Shown here: one piece after another, positions 49,997-58,482 of the stretch | Position numbering within the stretch: the stretch's first letter is position 1 | How the letters are laid out: each line of letters begins with the position of its first letter | From: Autumnicola tepida | GTDB lineage: Bacteria > Bacteroidota > Bacteroidia > Flavobacteriales > Flavobacteriaceae | Reading direction: 5' to 3' | DNA: 64,000 nucleotides | Assembly: GCF_031846485.1 (NCBI RefSeq) | Contig: NZ_JAVRHQ010000003.1 | Span: forward strand, 124,001-188,000 | Translations under genes and position numbers: made by a program | Notes under the pieces: generated by a model | The model's database searches: none | Told to the model about the DNA's origin: nothing | What the model saw: the letters and a program-made list of their open reading frames with translations, nothing else

Positions 49997-50692
49997 TTAT
50001 AAACGTACCGTTCTCTTCTCTATCCTCTTCTCATATTTCTCTCCCTGAAAAATACGCTGCACGAAAATCCCCGGAATATGGATCTGGTTAGGGTCAAGTT
50101 CTCCTGGTTCTACCAGTTCTTCCACTTCAGCAACGGTGATTGTTGCCGCCCCACACATAAGCGGATTGAAATTTCTTGCAGTTCCTTTAAAGATTAAATT
50201 TCCGGCTTTATCGCCCTTCCAGGCTTTCACAAATGAAAAATCTGCTTTAAAGGCTTCTTCCAGAACGTAATGTTTACCATCAAATTCACGGGTTTCCTTT
50301 CCTTCAGCTACCTCGGTTCCGTAGCCTGCGGGAGTGTAAATTGCGGGATAGCCCTGTTGTGCGGCCTGGCACCTGCCGGCCAGTGTTCCCTGCGGAATAA
50401 GCTCTACTTCAAGCTCTCCGCTAAGCATTTGCCTTTCAAATTCAGCATTCTCCCCAACATAGGAAGACACCATTTTGTCAATTTGCTTTTTATGAAGGAG
50501 AAGTCCGAGGCCAAAATCGTCCACCCCGGCATTGTTGGAAATACAGGTAAGGTTTTTAACATTCAGGCGCACCAGTTCAGAAATGGCATTTTCAGGAATT
50601 CCGCTAAGGCCAAAGCCGCCAAGCATAAATGTCATTCCATCTTCAACTCCCTTCAGCGCTTCCTGTACATTATCTACAGTTTTTCGAATCAT
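49997..50692 (-). CDS. scoA: 3-oxoacid CoA-transferase subunit A
   Basis: The 231-residue subunit has GMTFMLGGFGLSGIPENAI near the N-terminus and SFVKAWKGDKAGNLIFKGTARNFNP later, both characteristic. It pairs with ScoB for acetoacetate activation. The -7 promoter element is at 50718-50725, and the 5' leader holds a hairpin that touches the start codon. Confidence 0.94.
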   Translation of the reverse strand: MIRKTVDNVQEALKGVEDGMTFMLGGFGLSGIPENAISELVRLNVKNLTCISNNAGVDDFGLGLLLHKKQIDKMVSSYVGENAEFERQMLSGELEVELIPQGTLAGRCQAAQQGYPAIYTPAGYGTEVAEGKETREFDGKHYVLEEAFKADFSFVKAWKGDKAGNLIFKGTARNFNPLMCGAATITVAEVEELVEPGELDPNQIHIPGIFVQRIFQGEKYEKRIEKRTVRL

Positions 50693-50725
50693 TTCAGAAA
50701 ATTTATTCTGAAAAATACAAAAATA
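50692..50725 (-). promoter_or_regulatory. scoA promoter and leader hairpin
   Basis: The minus strand reads TATTTTTG at 50725-50718, matching TAnnTTTG. Between it and the scoA ATG, TTTCAGAA and TTCTGAAA form an 8-bp stem with a 6-base loop (50692-50713) that ends on the first base of the start codon. The hairpin could affect translation initiation. Confidence 0.5.
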
Positions 50726-50799
50726 AAAGAGCTGTTACAACGTCTAAAGCGGTGTGAATTAAATTTTATACAAAAAGGTAGCCCGGAAAATGAATTATT

Positions 50800-53130
50800 C
50801 TAAAAATCCAGCTCGTCTGGCACCGTAGTATCCGTGTTTTCTGTTTTACCGTATTCGGCGCAATTTACTTCAATAGAAAGATTTTCAGGTCGCTCAAATT
50901 CTTCTTTGGAAACCTTTAGCTCATCATTGGCATAGACCTTTTTCATATACATTCCCCAAATTGGAAGAGCCATGGTGGCTCCCTGGCCATAAGTAATACC
51001 AGGAAAATGAACAGATCGATCCTCGGCCCCAACCCAAACCCCGGTGGCAAGGTCGGGCACCATTCCCATAAACCAGCCGTCACTCTGGTTTTGCGTGGTA
51101 CCGGTTTTCCCGGCAATAGGATTTTTAAAATCGTAAGGATAGCCGGTTACCGCACGTTTATAATGATCGAGATTAGCAGCGTAAGTTCCCCTAAGCCTAA
51201 CCCCTGAACCAGATTGGGTAACACCCTCCATTAATTTAATGGTTACGTAAGCGGCTTCCTTGCTCAAAACATCCCGGGTTTGCGGCACATTTTGATAAAG
51301 CACCGTGCCGTTTTTATCTTCAATCCTGGTAACGATCACCGGCTTTACATAAACCCCTTCATTGGCGAAAGTGCTGTAGGCCGAAACCATTTCAAAAAGG
51401 CTTAAATCTGCTGTTCCCAATGCAATAGAAGGCACGGCAGGAATATTTCTCGTATCTATGCCCAATTTATCGATAAGATCAATTACCGGGCGCGGACCGG
51501 TTCTATCGATAAGCCTTGCGGTAACCGTATTTACTGAATTAGCAAGCGCATCTTTAAGCGTCATCATACCCACGTAACTATCTGGATCATCACCGGCATT
51601 TCTAGGAGACCAGTCTTCCAGAAGCCCATATTTTCCAGCTTCAATGGTAAAGCGGTTTTTTGGAAGCGTATCGCAGGGAGACATTTTTAGCTGATCTATG
51701 GCCGTTGCGTAGACAAACGGTTTAAAAGTAGAACCTACCTGGCGTTTCCCCTGTTTTACGTGATCGTACTTAAAATGTTTAAAATCTGTACCGCCCACCC
51801 AGGCTTTTACTTCCCCGGTTTGAGGACGCATAGACATCATTCCCGCCTGCAGGTAGGATTTATAATACAGGATAGAATCCCGTGGCGTCATTACCGTATC
51901 TTTGGTATGTTTTGGGCTGGTCCAGCTAAACACCCGCATTTCCCGTTCCTTATCGAAAGAAGCGCGGATTTTCTCTTCAGACATGTCTTTGGCCTTCATT
52001 TGCCTCCAGCGATCGGAGCGTCTCATGGCGCTTTCCACAATCTGGTCTACTTCACTCTTTTCCACATCCCGGAATGGTGCAGTAGGATTGTTCCTGTTCT
52101 GCCGTGCAAATTCCTTCTGAAGGTGTGCAATATGTTGCTCCACCGCTTCTTCAGCATACTCCTGCATTTTGGAATCGATACTGGTATAAACTTTTAAACC
52201 GTCGCGGTAAATATTGTATTCTGAACCATCCGGCTTTGGGTTTTTATCTATCCATTCCCCTAAAAATTTCTGCACATAAGCCCGGAAATAAGTAGCCATG
52301 CCTTCATCGTGGCCTTCAGGAGAAAAATCGAGTTTTAAGGGAAGGGACTGCAGGGAATCTTTTTCAGAAGGCGTTAAATAACCATTTTTTTCCATCTGCT
52401 TCAACACCTGATTTCTTCGGGTTAAAGCATTGTCTTTAAATTCTTCTTTGGCAGGATTGTACAATATCGGGTTCTTAAGCATGGCAACAAGAACAGCAGC
52501 TTCTTCGGTTTTAAGCTCTTTCGGCTCTTTTCCGAAGTAAATGCGCGAAGCAGAACGAATACCAACCGCCTGATACAGGAAGTCATATTTATTAAGATAC
52601 ATGGTGATAATCTCCTGTTTGGTGTACTGCCTTTCCAGTCTCACCGCAATCACCCATTCTTTCATTTTCTGAAAAACCCTTTCAATTTTACTATCAGGCA
52701 CATCAGAAAAAAGAAGTTTTGATAATTGCTGTGTAATGGTACTCGCGCCACCTTTAGATCCCAGGTAAGCGACAGCCCTTAAAGTGCCGCGGGCATCAAT
52801 CCCGGAATGGTGGTAATAGCGTTCATCTTCTGTCGCCACCAGCGCCTGCACCAGGTTCTCCGGCAAATCATCATATTTTACGGGAGTACGGTTTTCGTTA
52901 TAGTATTTTCCCAGGGTTTTCCCATCGGAAGAAAAAACTTCTGTGGCCAGGTTGGTCTCCGGATTTTCCAGTTCTTCAAAGGTGGGCATTTTTCCAAAGG
53001 CTCCCCAACCTGCCATTAAGAAAAGGATTACTACCACTAATAAGCCTATTCCAAAAACGGTCCAGAAACCAATAATATATTTACGCTTACTTTGCCTGGG
53101 TTTAGTTTGCTTTTTACGAGATTCAGCCAT
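50800..53130 (-). CDS. Class A penicillin-binding protein 1A
   Basis: The 776-residue bifunctional enzyme builds peptidoglycan. It has a basic N-terminus, one membrane helix (~18-42), a GT51 glycosyltransferase domain (ATEDERYYHHSGIDARGTLRA, GGASTITQQLSKLL) and a transpeptidase domain with STFKPF (active Ser), SVNT and KTGTT motifs. It is last in a ricT-gldH-pbp unit; the gap to gldH is five bases. Confidence 0.94.
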   Translation of the reverse strand: MAESRKKQTKPRQSKRKYIIGFWTVFGIGLLVVVILFLMAGWGAFGKMPTFEELENPETNLATEVFSSDGKTLGKYYNENRTPVKYDDLPENLVQALVATEDERYYHHSGIDARGTLRAVAYLGSKGGASTITQQLSKLLFSDVPDSKIERVFQKMKEWVIAVRLERQYTKQEIITMYLNKYDFLYQAVGIRSASRIYFGKEPKELKTEEAAVLVAMLKNPILYNPAKEEFKDNALTRRNQVLKQMEKNGYLTPSEKDSLQSLPLKLDFSPEGHDEGMATYFRAYVQKFLGEWIDKNPKPDGSEYNIYRDGLKVYTSIDSKMQEYAEEAVEQHIAHLQKEFARQNRNNPTAPFRDVEKSEVDQIVESAMRRSDRWRQMKAKDMSEEKIRASFDKEREMRVFSWTSPKHTKDTVMTPRDSILYYKSYLQAGMMSMRPQTGEVKAWVGGTDFKHFKYDHVKQGKRQVGSTFKPFVYATAIDQLKMSPCDTLPKNRFTIEAGKYGLLEDWSPRNAGDDPDSYVGMMTLKDALANSVNTVTARLIDRTGPRPVIDLIDKLGIDTRNIPAVPSIALGTADLSLFEMVSAYSTFANEGVYVKPVIVTRIEDKNGTVLYQNVPQTRDVLSKEAAYVTIKLMEGVTQSGSGVRLRGTYAANLDHYKRAVTGYPYDFKNPIAGKTGTTQNQSDGWFMGMVPDLATGVWVGAEDRSVHFPGITYGQGATMALPIWGMYMKKVYANDELKVSKEEFERPENLSIEVNCAEYGKTENTDTTVPDELDF

Positions 53131-53135
53131 TTGCT

Positions 53136-53627
53136 CTAATTGTTCTGTGTAGTTTTTTCTATTCTGAAACCAACATCGGTGATTCCTTCTAAATTTTCTA
53201 TGCCATCAACTTCGCCATTTTTTCTCATGGCCTGTTTTATACGGACTTCATATTCGCCGGGTTCAGGAAAGCTTACATTTTCCTTATACCAGAGTTTGCT
53301 TTCCTTTACGTCACCAAAACCCGTACCAAGCCAGGTACCATCAGGCGCAGCCATCTCATATTCCAGCGTATCGCTAATCACCTTCCCATGCGGAAACTGA
53401 ATTTGCGTAATCAGGAAAAGATTGCTGTACTTATAATCACTGTTATTCCTGATATTTATAAATAAGTTATAAGCTTCAAGGCTATCCAGCTCCTGAAATT
53501 TAAACGTAACGATAGAATCTTTATTCCATGTGGAAACTGATTTATATTCGTCAAATACACGATCTGAATCACAGGATTGTATTCCTAAACCAGTAATCAA
53601 CACTAGTAAAAAAAAGGCCTTATGCAT
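53136..53627 (-). CDS. gldH: Gliding motility lipoprotein GldH
   Basis: The 163-residue lipoprotein has the lipobox GIQSC (Cys19) and the conserved GldH core VFDEYKSVSTWNKDSIVTF, NSDYKYSNLFLITQI and DTLEYEMAAPDGTWLGTGFGD. GldH is needed for gliding motility in Flavobacterium johnsoniae. I start it at ATG 53627, as an upstream extension would precede the signal peptide with charged residues. It overlaps ricT by eight bases. Confidence 0.92.
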   Translation of the reverse strand: MHKAFFLLVLITGLGIQSCDSDRVFDEYKSVSTWNKDSIVTFKFQELDSLEAYNLFINIRNNSDYKYSNLFLITQIQFPHGKVISDTLEYEMAAPDGTWLGTGFGDVKESKLWYKENVSFPEPGEYEVRIKQAMRKNGEVDGIENLEGITDVGFRIEKTTQNN

Positions 53628-54789
53628 TTTTTGAAGGTTTTCCTCTCCTCTTTTTTCTCTTCTTATTTCTTTTTTTTCCCTGGGAACCTTTTGGTTTATC
53701 AAACCTGGTAAGACTATCCTGCCCAACTACGTTGTTAAAATCAGGTTTTTTGGTTTCTTCCATCTGCAGCACCGCCTCAAATTCTTCAAGGCTGCCTACA
53801 GGTTCTTTTTTCTTATTGGATGCGATGATCTTGTTGGCCTGCTCTGCAGTGAGTTTATGCCAGTTCATCCATTCTCCTTCATAAGCGTACCAAAGCACTC
53901 CCTGGAAAATGTCGATTTTCTGGCATACCGCAGTTCCTTTTTTGGTGTACAGTTTAGTATCTGTCCGTGGGAAAGATTTTAAGGCTTCAAGATAGGTGTC
54001 CAGTTCATAATTAAGGCAACATTTAAGTTTTCCGCATTGTCCCGCAAGCTTCTGCGGATTTAGGGAAAGCTGCTGGTACCTGGCCGCTGAAGTGCTTACC
54101 GATCTAAAATCTGTAAGCCAGGTAGAACAGCAAAGTTCCCTTCCGCAGGAACCAATACCGCCCAGCCTGGAGGCTTCCTGGCGCAATCCTATCTGCCGCA
54201 TTTCAATTCGTGTATTGAATTCGCGTGCAAATTCTTTGATGAGTTCCCTGAAGTCTACGCGATCATCGGCAGTATAATAAAAAGTTGCTTTTGAAGCGTC
54301 TCCCTGAAATTCGATATCGCTAATTTTCATGCTAAGGTTTAGCCTGATGGCGATTTCCCGGGCACGCACCTTCATCTTTTCTTCTCTGTCCCTTGCCTCC
54401 TGCCACACATCTATATCTCTCTGGGAAGCTTTGCGGTAAACTTTTAAAACTTCTTCGCTATTTGGAGAAACCTTCTTTTTTCTCATCTGCACCCTCACCA
54501 GTTCCCCGGCAAGGCTCACTATGCCCACATCGTGCCCGGGGCTGGCCTCTGTGGCCACCACGTCTCCTATGCTGAGGCTAAGGTTTTCTGGATTTCGGAA
54601 AAAATGCTTCCTCCCGTTCTTAAAACGCACCTCTACAAAATTAAAAGGTTCTGTGCCGTTGGGAAGAGACATATTGGAGAGCCAGTCGAAAACAGTGAGT
54701 TTATTACAACCGTCTGTTCCACAGGTTCCGTTATTTTTACATCCTTTTGGCTGACCGTCTTTGCCGGTCGAGCAACTAGTGCAAGCCAT
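53620..54789 (-). CDS. ricT: PSP1-domain protein RicT
   Basis: The 389-residue protein has a Cys-rich N-terminus (ACTSCSTGKDGQPKGCKNNG), the PSP1 domain (~residues 45-275) with GSCGRELCCSTW and CGKLKCCLNYE, and a basic tail. RicT (YaaT) in Bacillus is part of an Fe-S complex that acts on RNase Y-dependent mRNA processing; the Cys motifs agree. The basic tail at the C-terminus (KKRNKKRKKRRGKPSKN) is encoded over the gldH start. Confidence 0.9.
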   Translation of the reverse strand: MACTSCSTGKDGQPKGCKNNGTCGTDGCNKLTVFDWLSNMSLPNGTEPFNFVEVRFKNGRKHFFRNPENLSLSIGDVVATEASPGHDVGIVSLAGELVRVQMRKKKVSPNSEEVLKVYRKASQRDIDVWQEARDREEKMKVRAREIAIRLNLSMKISDIEFQGDASKATFYYTADDRVDFRELIKEFAREFNTRIEMRQIGLRQEASRLGGIGSCGRELCCSTWLTDFRSVSTSAARYQQLSLNPQKLAGQCGKLKCCLNYELDTYLEALKSFPRTDTKLYTKKGTAVCQKIDIFQGVLWYAYEGEWMNWHKLTAEQANKIIASNKKKEPVGSLEEFEAVLQMEETKKPDFNNVVGQDSLTRFDKPKGSQGKKRNKKRKKRRGKPSKNA

Positions 54790-54805
54790 AAACTATATAT
54801 ATGTT

Positions 54806-54841
54806 GAAACTCCTGCAAGGGCAGCTGCCTTGCGGAGTTTT
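54806..54841. repeat. Intergenic palindrome sharing a REP arm
   Basis: AAACTCCTGCAAGG and CCTTGCGGAGTTT pair with one bulge. Its first 15 bases (GAAACTCCTGCAAGG) are identical to 39344-39358 in the downstream REP-like repeat of the RAYT cassette. It lies between trhO and ricT and could act as a terminator on the plus strand (TTTTT follows). Confidence 0.6.
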
Positions 54842-54910
54842 TGGGTTCATAAAAAAATCTACCGTAAAGATACCAATATTAATTGGCACTACGTTTTATA
54901 GAACGGGAAG

Positions 54911-55942
54911 TTAGACTTTATATTTTAAAACTTCGGAACGTCCTTTTTTGAAAATCTTATTGCTGTTGCCTTTGCCTTTTCTAAGCGCCTTCTGCTCTTC
55001 AAATGGTAAGGAATTGATTTTCATACACTCTTCAGAACAGCAATTATTCATCTCCATTGCGCATTCTTCACATTGGATAAACAGCAAATGGCAGGCTTCG
55101 TTTGCACAATTTACATGGGTATCGCAGGCTTTTCCGCATTGGTGGCAATGGGCGATAACATCTTCTGAAATCCGCTCGGAGCGGCGATGGTCAAAAACAA
55201 AGTTCTTGCCTAAAAACTTATTTTCAAGATTCTGCTTTTCCACCTGCCGGGCATATTCTATTATCCCGCCTTCCAGCTGAAAAACCTTCTTAAAACCTTT
55301 ATGTTTATAATATGCGCTGGCCTTTTCGCAGCGAATGCCACCGGTACAGTACATTACCAGGTTCTTGTCTTCTTTATAATCTTTTAAATCTTCTTCAATT
55401 ATTGGAAGGGAGTCCCTGAAGGTATCCACATCTGGCGTAATGGCGCCTTTAAAATGGCCAATTTCGCTCTCATAGTGGTTGCGCATATCCACGAGCACGG
55501 TATCTGGATCGTCCAGCAGGGCATTGAATTTTTCAGCGTCTACGTGAATGCCACGGTTGGTGACATCAAAACTGGCATCGTTCAAACCGTCGGCCACAAT
55601 TTTCTTGCGCACCTTTACCTTCAGCTTTAAAAATGCTTTGGCATCATGCTCTATAGCGATGTTCAGCCTTACATTTTCAAGAAAATAAATTTCATCAATA
55701 AATTTTTTAAAGACATCAAAGTTCTTGGCGGGGACAGATAACTGGGCGTTAATTCCCTCATGTGCCACATAAATCCTCCCGAGCACATCCATCTGGTCCC
55801 AGGCTAAAAACAAATGGTTTCTGAATAATTGGGGATTGCCAATTTTCGCGTAGGCGTAGAAAGAGAGCGTTAACCGGTCTTCCCCGGCTTCTTCTATTAA
55901 AGCTTCCCTTTCTTTAGCGCTTAATTTATTGTACAGTTGCAT
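54911..55942 (-). CDS. trhO: tRNA uridine(34) hydroxylase TrhO
   Basis: The 343-residue protein has an N-terminal ferredoxin-like region and a rhodanese domain with the active-site loop YCTGGIRCEKA, followed by a C-terminal Cys-rich part (CHQCGKACDTHVNCANEACH). This is the TrhO/YceA family, which forms 5-hydroxyuridine at the tRNA wobble position using O2. It has a well-defined promoter and stands alone. Confidence 0.93.
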   Translation of the reverse strand: MQLYNKLSAKEREALIEEAGEDRLTLSFYAYAKIGNPQLFRNHLFLAWDQMDVLGRIYVAHEGINAQLSVPAKNFDVFKKFIDEIYFLENVRLNIAIEHDAKAFLKLKVKVRKKIVADGLNDASFDVTNRGIHVDAEKFNALLDDPDTVLVDMRNHYESEIGHFKGAITPDVDTFRDSLPIIEEDLKDYKEDKNLVMYCTGGIRCEKASAYYKHKGFKKVFQLEGGIIEYARQVEKQNLENKFLGKNFVFDHRRSERISEDVIAHCHQCGKACDTHVNCANEACHLLFIQCEECAMEMNNCCSEECMKINSLPFEEQKALRKGKGNSNKIFKKGRSEVLKYKV

Positions 55943-55975
55943 GCTATACCAATTTAAGAGTTAAAGAAATTTGCG

Positions 55976-56007
55976 CAAAGATAGGAAAAAGATCTACAGC
56001 CTGCCAA
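55976..56007 (-). promoter_or_regulatory. trhO promoter (TTG-N21-TATCTTTG)
   Basis: On the minus strand TTG (56007-56005) is followed after 21 bases by TATCTTTG (55983-55976). Both elements match the Bacteroidota consensus. It lies 33 bases before the trhO ATG. Confidence 0.7.
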
Positions 56008-56203
56008 CAGGGAACAACAGCCTGAAAGAGCCAGGGCCTCAAGAAAAAAGAACCTCACGTGTTTTGCCAAAGCAAAGGAACAGGCGCTTAAGGTTGGATG
56101 CCGTAAATAATGCCCATATTAAAACTATTTAAATACCAAAAAACTGATATATTAAAACCTTGCAGCACAAATAATAAACCATGTACTCTTTCGCATCATA
56201 AAA

Positions 56204-56234
56204 TTGTGATGCAGCAAAACTTATAGTATTTTAG
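56204..56234 (+). promoter_or_regulatory. recA promoter (TTG-N20-TATTTTAG)
   Basis: TTG at 56204-56206 and TATTTTAG at 56227-56234 have the usual spacing; the -7 box differs from TAnnTTTG at one position. GCATCA (56193-56198) and TGATGC (56207-56212) form an inverted repeat around the -33 element, which may be a regulator site. Confidence 0.5.
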
Positions 56235-56259
56235 CAGCACTTAAAAAAGAAAGAAAACC

Positions 56260-57273
56260 ATGAGCAACGATAAAGAAAAAGAGGCCAAGTTAAAAGCCCT
56301 GAAACTTACCCTGGATAAAATGGATAAGACCTATGGTAAGGGCACTGTTATGAAGATGAGCGACCAGGCCATTGTAGATGTGGAGGCTATTTCTACCGGA
56401 TCCCTTGGCCTGGACCTGGCTTTAGGGGTTGGAGGTTACCCCAGAGGAAGGGTAATAGAAATTTACGGCCCGGAATCTTCAGGTAAAACAACCCTTACCC
56501 TTCATGCGATTGCTGAAGCGCAGAAGTCTGGCGGAATTGCCGCTTTTATTGATGCGGAACATGCTTTTGACCGCTTCTATGCCGAAAAATTAAATGTAGA
56601 TATAGAAAACCTTATTATTTCCCAGCCCGATAACGGGGAGCAGGCATTGGAAATAGCTGATAACCTCATCCGCTCCGGCGCGATTGATATTATAGTGATA
56701 GATTCTGTTGCGGCGCTTACCCCAAAGAGCGAGATTGAAGGGGAAATGGGGGATTCCAAAATGGGGCTTCATGCGCGTTTAATGTCCCAGGCCCTGAGAA
56801 AACTTACTTCTTCCATTAGCAAAACCAATTGTACGGTAATTTTTATTAACCAGTTAAGGGAGAAAATTGGGGTAATGTTTGGAAATCCCGAAACCACTAC
56901 CGGTGGTAATGCCCTAAAATTTTATGCTTCGGTAAGGCTGGATATTAGAAGGTCTACCCAGATTAAAGATAGCAATAGTAATGTGATGGGTAACAAAACC
57001 CGCGTAAAAGTGGTAAAGAATAAGGTAGCCCCGCCCTTTAAAACTGCCGAATTCGATATTATGTACGGCGAAGGCGTTTCCAAAATTGGGGAAATAATCG
57101 ATATAGGCGTAGATTATGAGATCATCAAAAAAAGCGGTTCATGGTTTAGTTATGAAGACACCAAATTAGGCCAGGGCCGGGATGCCGTAAAAACCATCCT
57201 GAAAGACAATCCCGACCTCATGGACGAGCTGGAAACCAAAATTAAGGAGGCGATTAAAGTCGCCAACGAATAA
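56260..57273 (+). CDS. recA: Recombinase RecA
   Basis: The 337-residue protein drives homologous recombination and the SOS response. Walker A is GPESSGKTT, Walker B lies in IIVIDSVAAL, and INQLREKIGVMFGNPETTTGG gives loop L2. It is typical in length, without an intein or unusual tail. A terminator follows. Confidence 0.98.
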   Translation: MSNDKEKEAKLKALKLTLDKMDKTYGKGTVMKMSDQAIVDVEAISTGSLGLDLALGVGGYPRGRVIEIYGPESSGKTTLTLHAIAEAQKSGGIAAFIDAEHAFDRFYAEKLNVDIENLIISQPDNGEQALEIADNLIRSGAIDIIVIDSVAALTPKSEIEGEMGDSKMGLHARLMSQALRKLTSSISKTNCTVIFINQLREKIGVMFGNPETTTGGNALKFYASVRLDIRRSTQIKDSNSNVMGNKTRVKVVKNKVAPPFKTAEFDIMYGEGVSKIGEIIDIGVDYEIIKKSGSWFSYEDTKLGQGRDAVKTILKDNPDLMDELETKIKEAIKVANE

Positions 57274-57282
57274 CTCCAAATT

Positions 57283-57310
57283 AAAATCCCTTTTTTAAGG
57301 GATTTTTTTT
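57283..57310 (+). terminator. Rho-independent terminator of recA
   Basis: AAAATCCCTT and AAGGGATTTT form a perfect 10-bp stem around TTTT, followed by more T residues. Confidence 0.88.
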
Positions 57311-57377
57311 GCTCCCTACGCAACCTTTACGGCCTCTGTGCATCTTATGGGTGTAAACTTTAAATTAAAAAATAAAA

Positions 57378-57899
57378 ATGAAAAAACTTAGTTTATTATT
57401 AGTCTTAGCCTTAACGCTTGTAAGCTGTAATGATGATGACGGTGAAAACATTGATTTTAGCTTTGCTGAAATTACAGGGGAAGACCTTCCCGAGTATTTC
57501 GAGCTTGGAGAAGAATATGAAATTAATGTCACTTATGAACTTCCAGATGCCTGCCATACGTTTTATGGATTTAACGGGCAGAATTTCAGGGATGAGGATG
57601 ACGAAACAGTTTATGTTTATGAGATTGTTGCCAACACTTCTTATGACCCAAATGAAACAGATTGTGATGGAGAAGGTGCAGATTTAACTGAAACAAAAAC
57701 ACTTGCTTCGGCATTTAAGTTAGGCCCTTCATTTCAGTATGAAACTGTACGCTTTAAATTCTTAACCGGAGTTTCTGAGACAAACCCAAATGAAGGAGAA
57801 TACATGACCGTTGATGTACCTGTTGGCGCTCCTGATGATGATGGCGAAGACACCGGGGACGACACAGAAGACGACACCAGCGAAGAAAGCAGTAACTAA
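57378..57899 (+). CDS. Acidic lipoprotein of unknown function
   Basis: The 173-residue product has a lipobox TLVSC (Cys17), a beta-rich middle with two Cys (ACHTFYGF, NETDCDGEG) and a strongly acidic low-complexity tail of Asp, Glu, Thr and Ser. It ends 12 bases before the sigma factor gene, so the two are likely co-transcribed. It may be a cell-surface protein tied to that stress system; no family was recognised. Confidence 0.72.
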   Translation: MKKLSLLLVLALTLVSCNDDDGENIDFSFAEITGEDLPEYFELGEEYEINVTYELPDACHTFYGFNGQNFRDEDDETVYVYEIVANTSYDPNETDCDGEGADLTETKTLASAFKLGPSFQYETVRFKFLTGVSETNPNEGEYMTVDVPVGAPDDDGEDTGDDTEDDTSEESSN

Positions 57900-57911
57900 T
57901 AACCAGATTTA

Positions 57912-58454
57912 GTGAGTCTAAAAAAGCTCATAAAAAACTGCAAAAAACAGGATATTAAGGCACAGGAAGCGCTTTACCGGATTTATGCCGATAAGCTCTT
58001 TGGCCTGTGCCTTAAATATTCTTCAAATTACCATGAAGCCGAAGACAACCTTCAGGATGGCTTCCTTACCATTTTTGAAAAAATAAGCCAGTATAAGAAC
58101 AAAGGCTCTTTTGAAGGCTGGATGAAACGTGTGGTTATTAATACCGCGCTGCAAAAACACAGAAAAACAAAATTCTTACAAATCATCAACGAAAACCAGA
58201 TAGAAGAACCCGAAGCGGAAGTTGATGATGAGCGCCTAGACCAAAATTTCCTTTTACAAACCGTCCAGGAATTACCAGATCGTTACCGGCAGGTTTTTAA
58301 CCTGTATGCGCTGGATGGTTATTCCCACAAAGAAATTGCCGAAATGCTCGAAATCTCTGTGGGCACCTCAAAATCTAATCTGGCGCGGGCCAGGAATATC
58401 CTAAAGGAAAAAATTGAAAATCATCAAAACAACAATTCCGTGCAATCCCTATGA
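57912..58454 (+). CDS. ECF sigma-70 family RNA polymerase sigma factor
   Basis: The 180-residue protein begins at GTG 57912. Region 2 (AQEALYRIYADKLFGLCLKYSSNYHEAEDNLQDGF) binds the -10-like element, and region 4 (LPDRYRQVFNLYALDGYSHKEIAEMLEISVGTSKSNLARAR) binds the upstream box. It lies between a lipoprotein and a membrane/beta-barrel protein that probably responds to it. Confidence 0.92.
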   Translation: MSLKKLIKNCKKQDIKAQEALYRIYADKLFGLCLKYSSNYHEAEDNLQDGFLTIFEKISQYKNKGSFEGWMKRVVINTALQKHRKTKFLQIINENQIEEPEAEVDDERLDQNFLLQTVQELPDRYRQVFNLYALDGYSHKEIAEMLEISVGTSKSNLARARNILKEKIENHQNNNSVQSL

Positions 58455-58482
58455 CGGCTAAAGCATACGTCGTCGCAAATTG

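Larger units (their letters stand above)
55943..56259. other. Divergent intergenic region between trhO and recA
   Basis: This 317-base gap holds two promoters, one facing each way, and no gene that I can support. The middle (56008-56180) shows only AT-rich sequence without a strong repeat. Confidence 0.6.
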
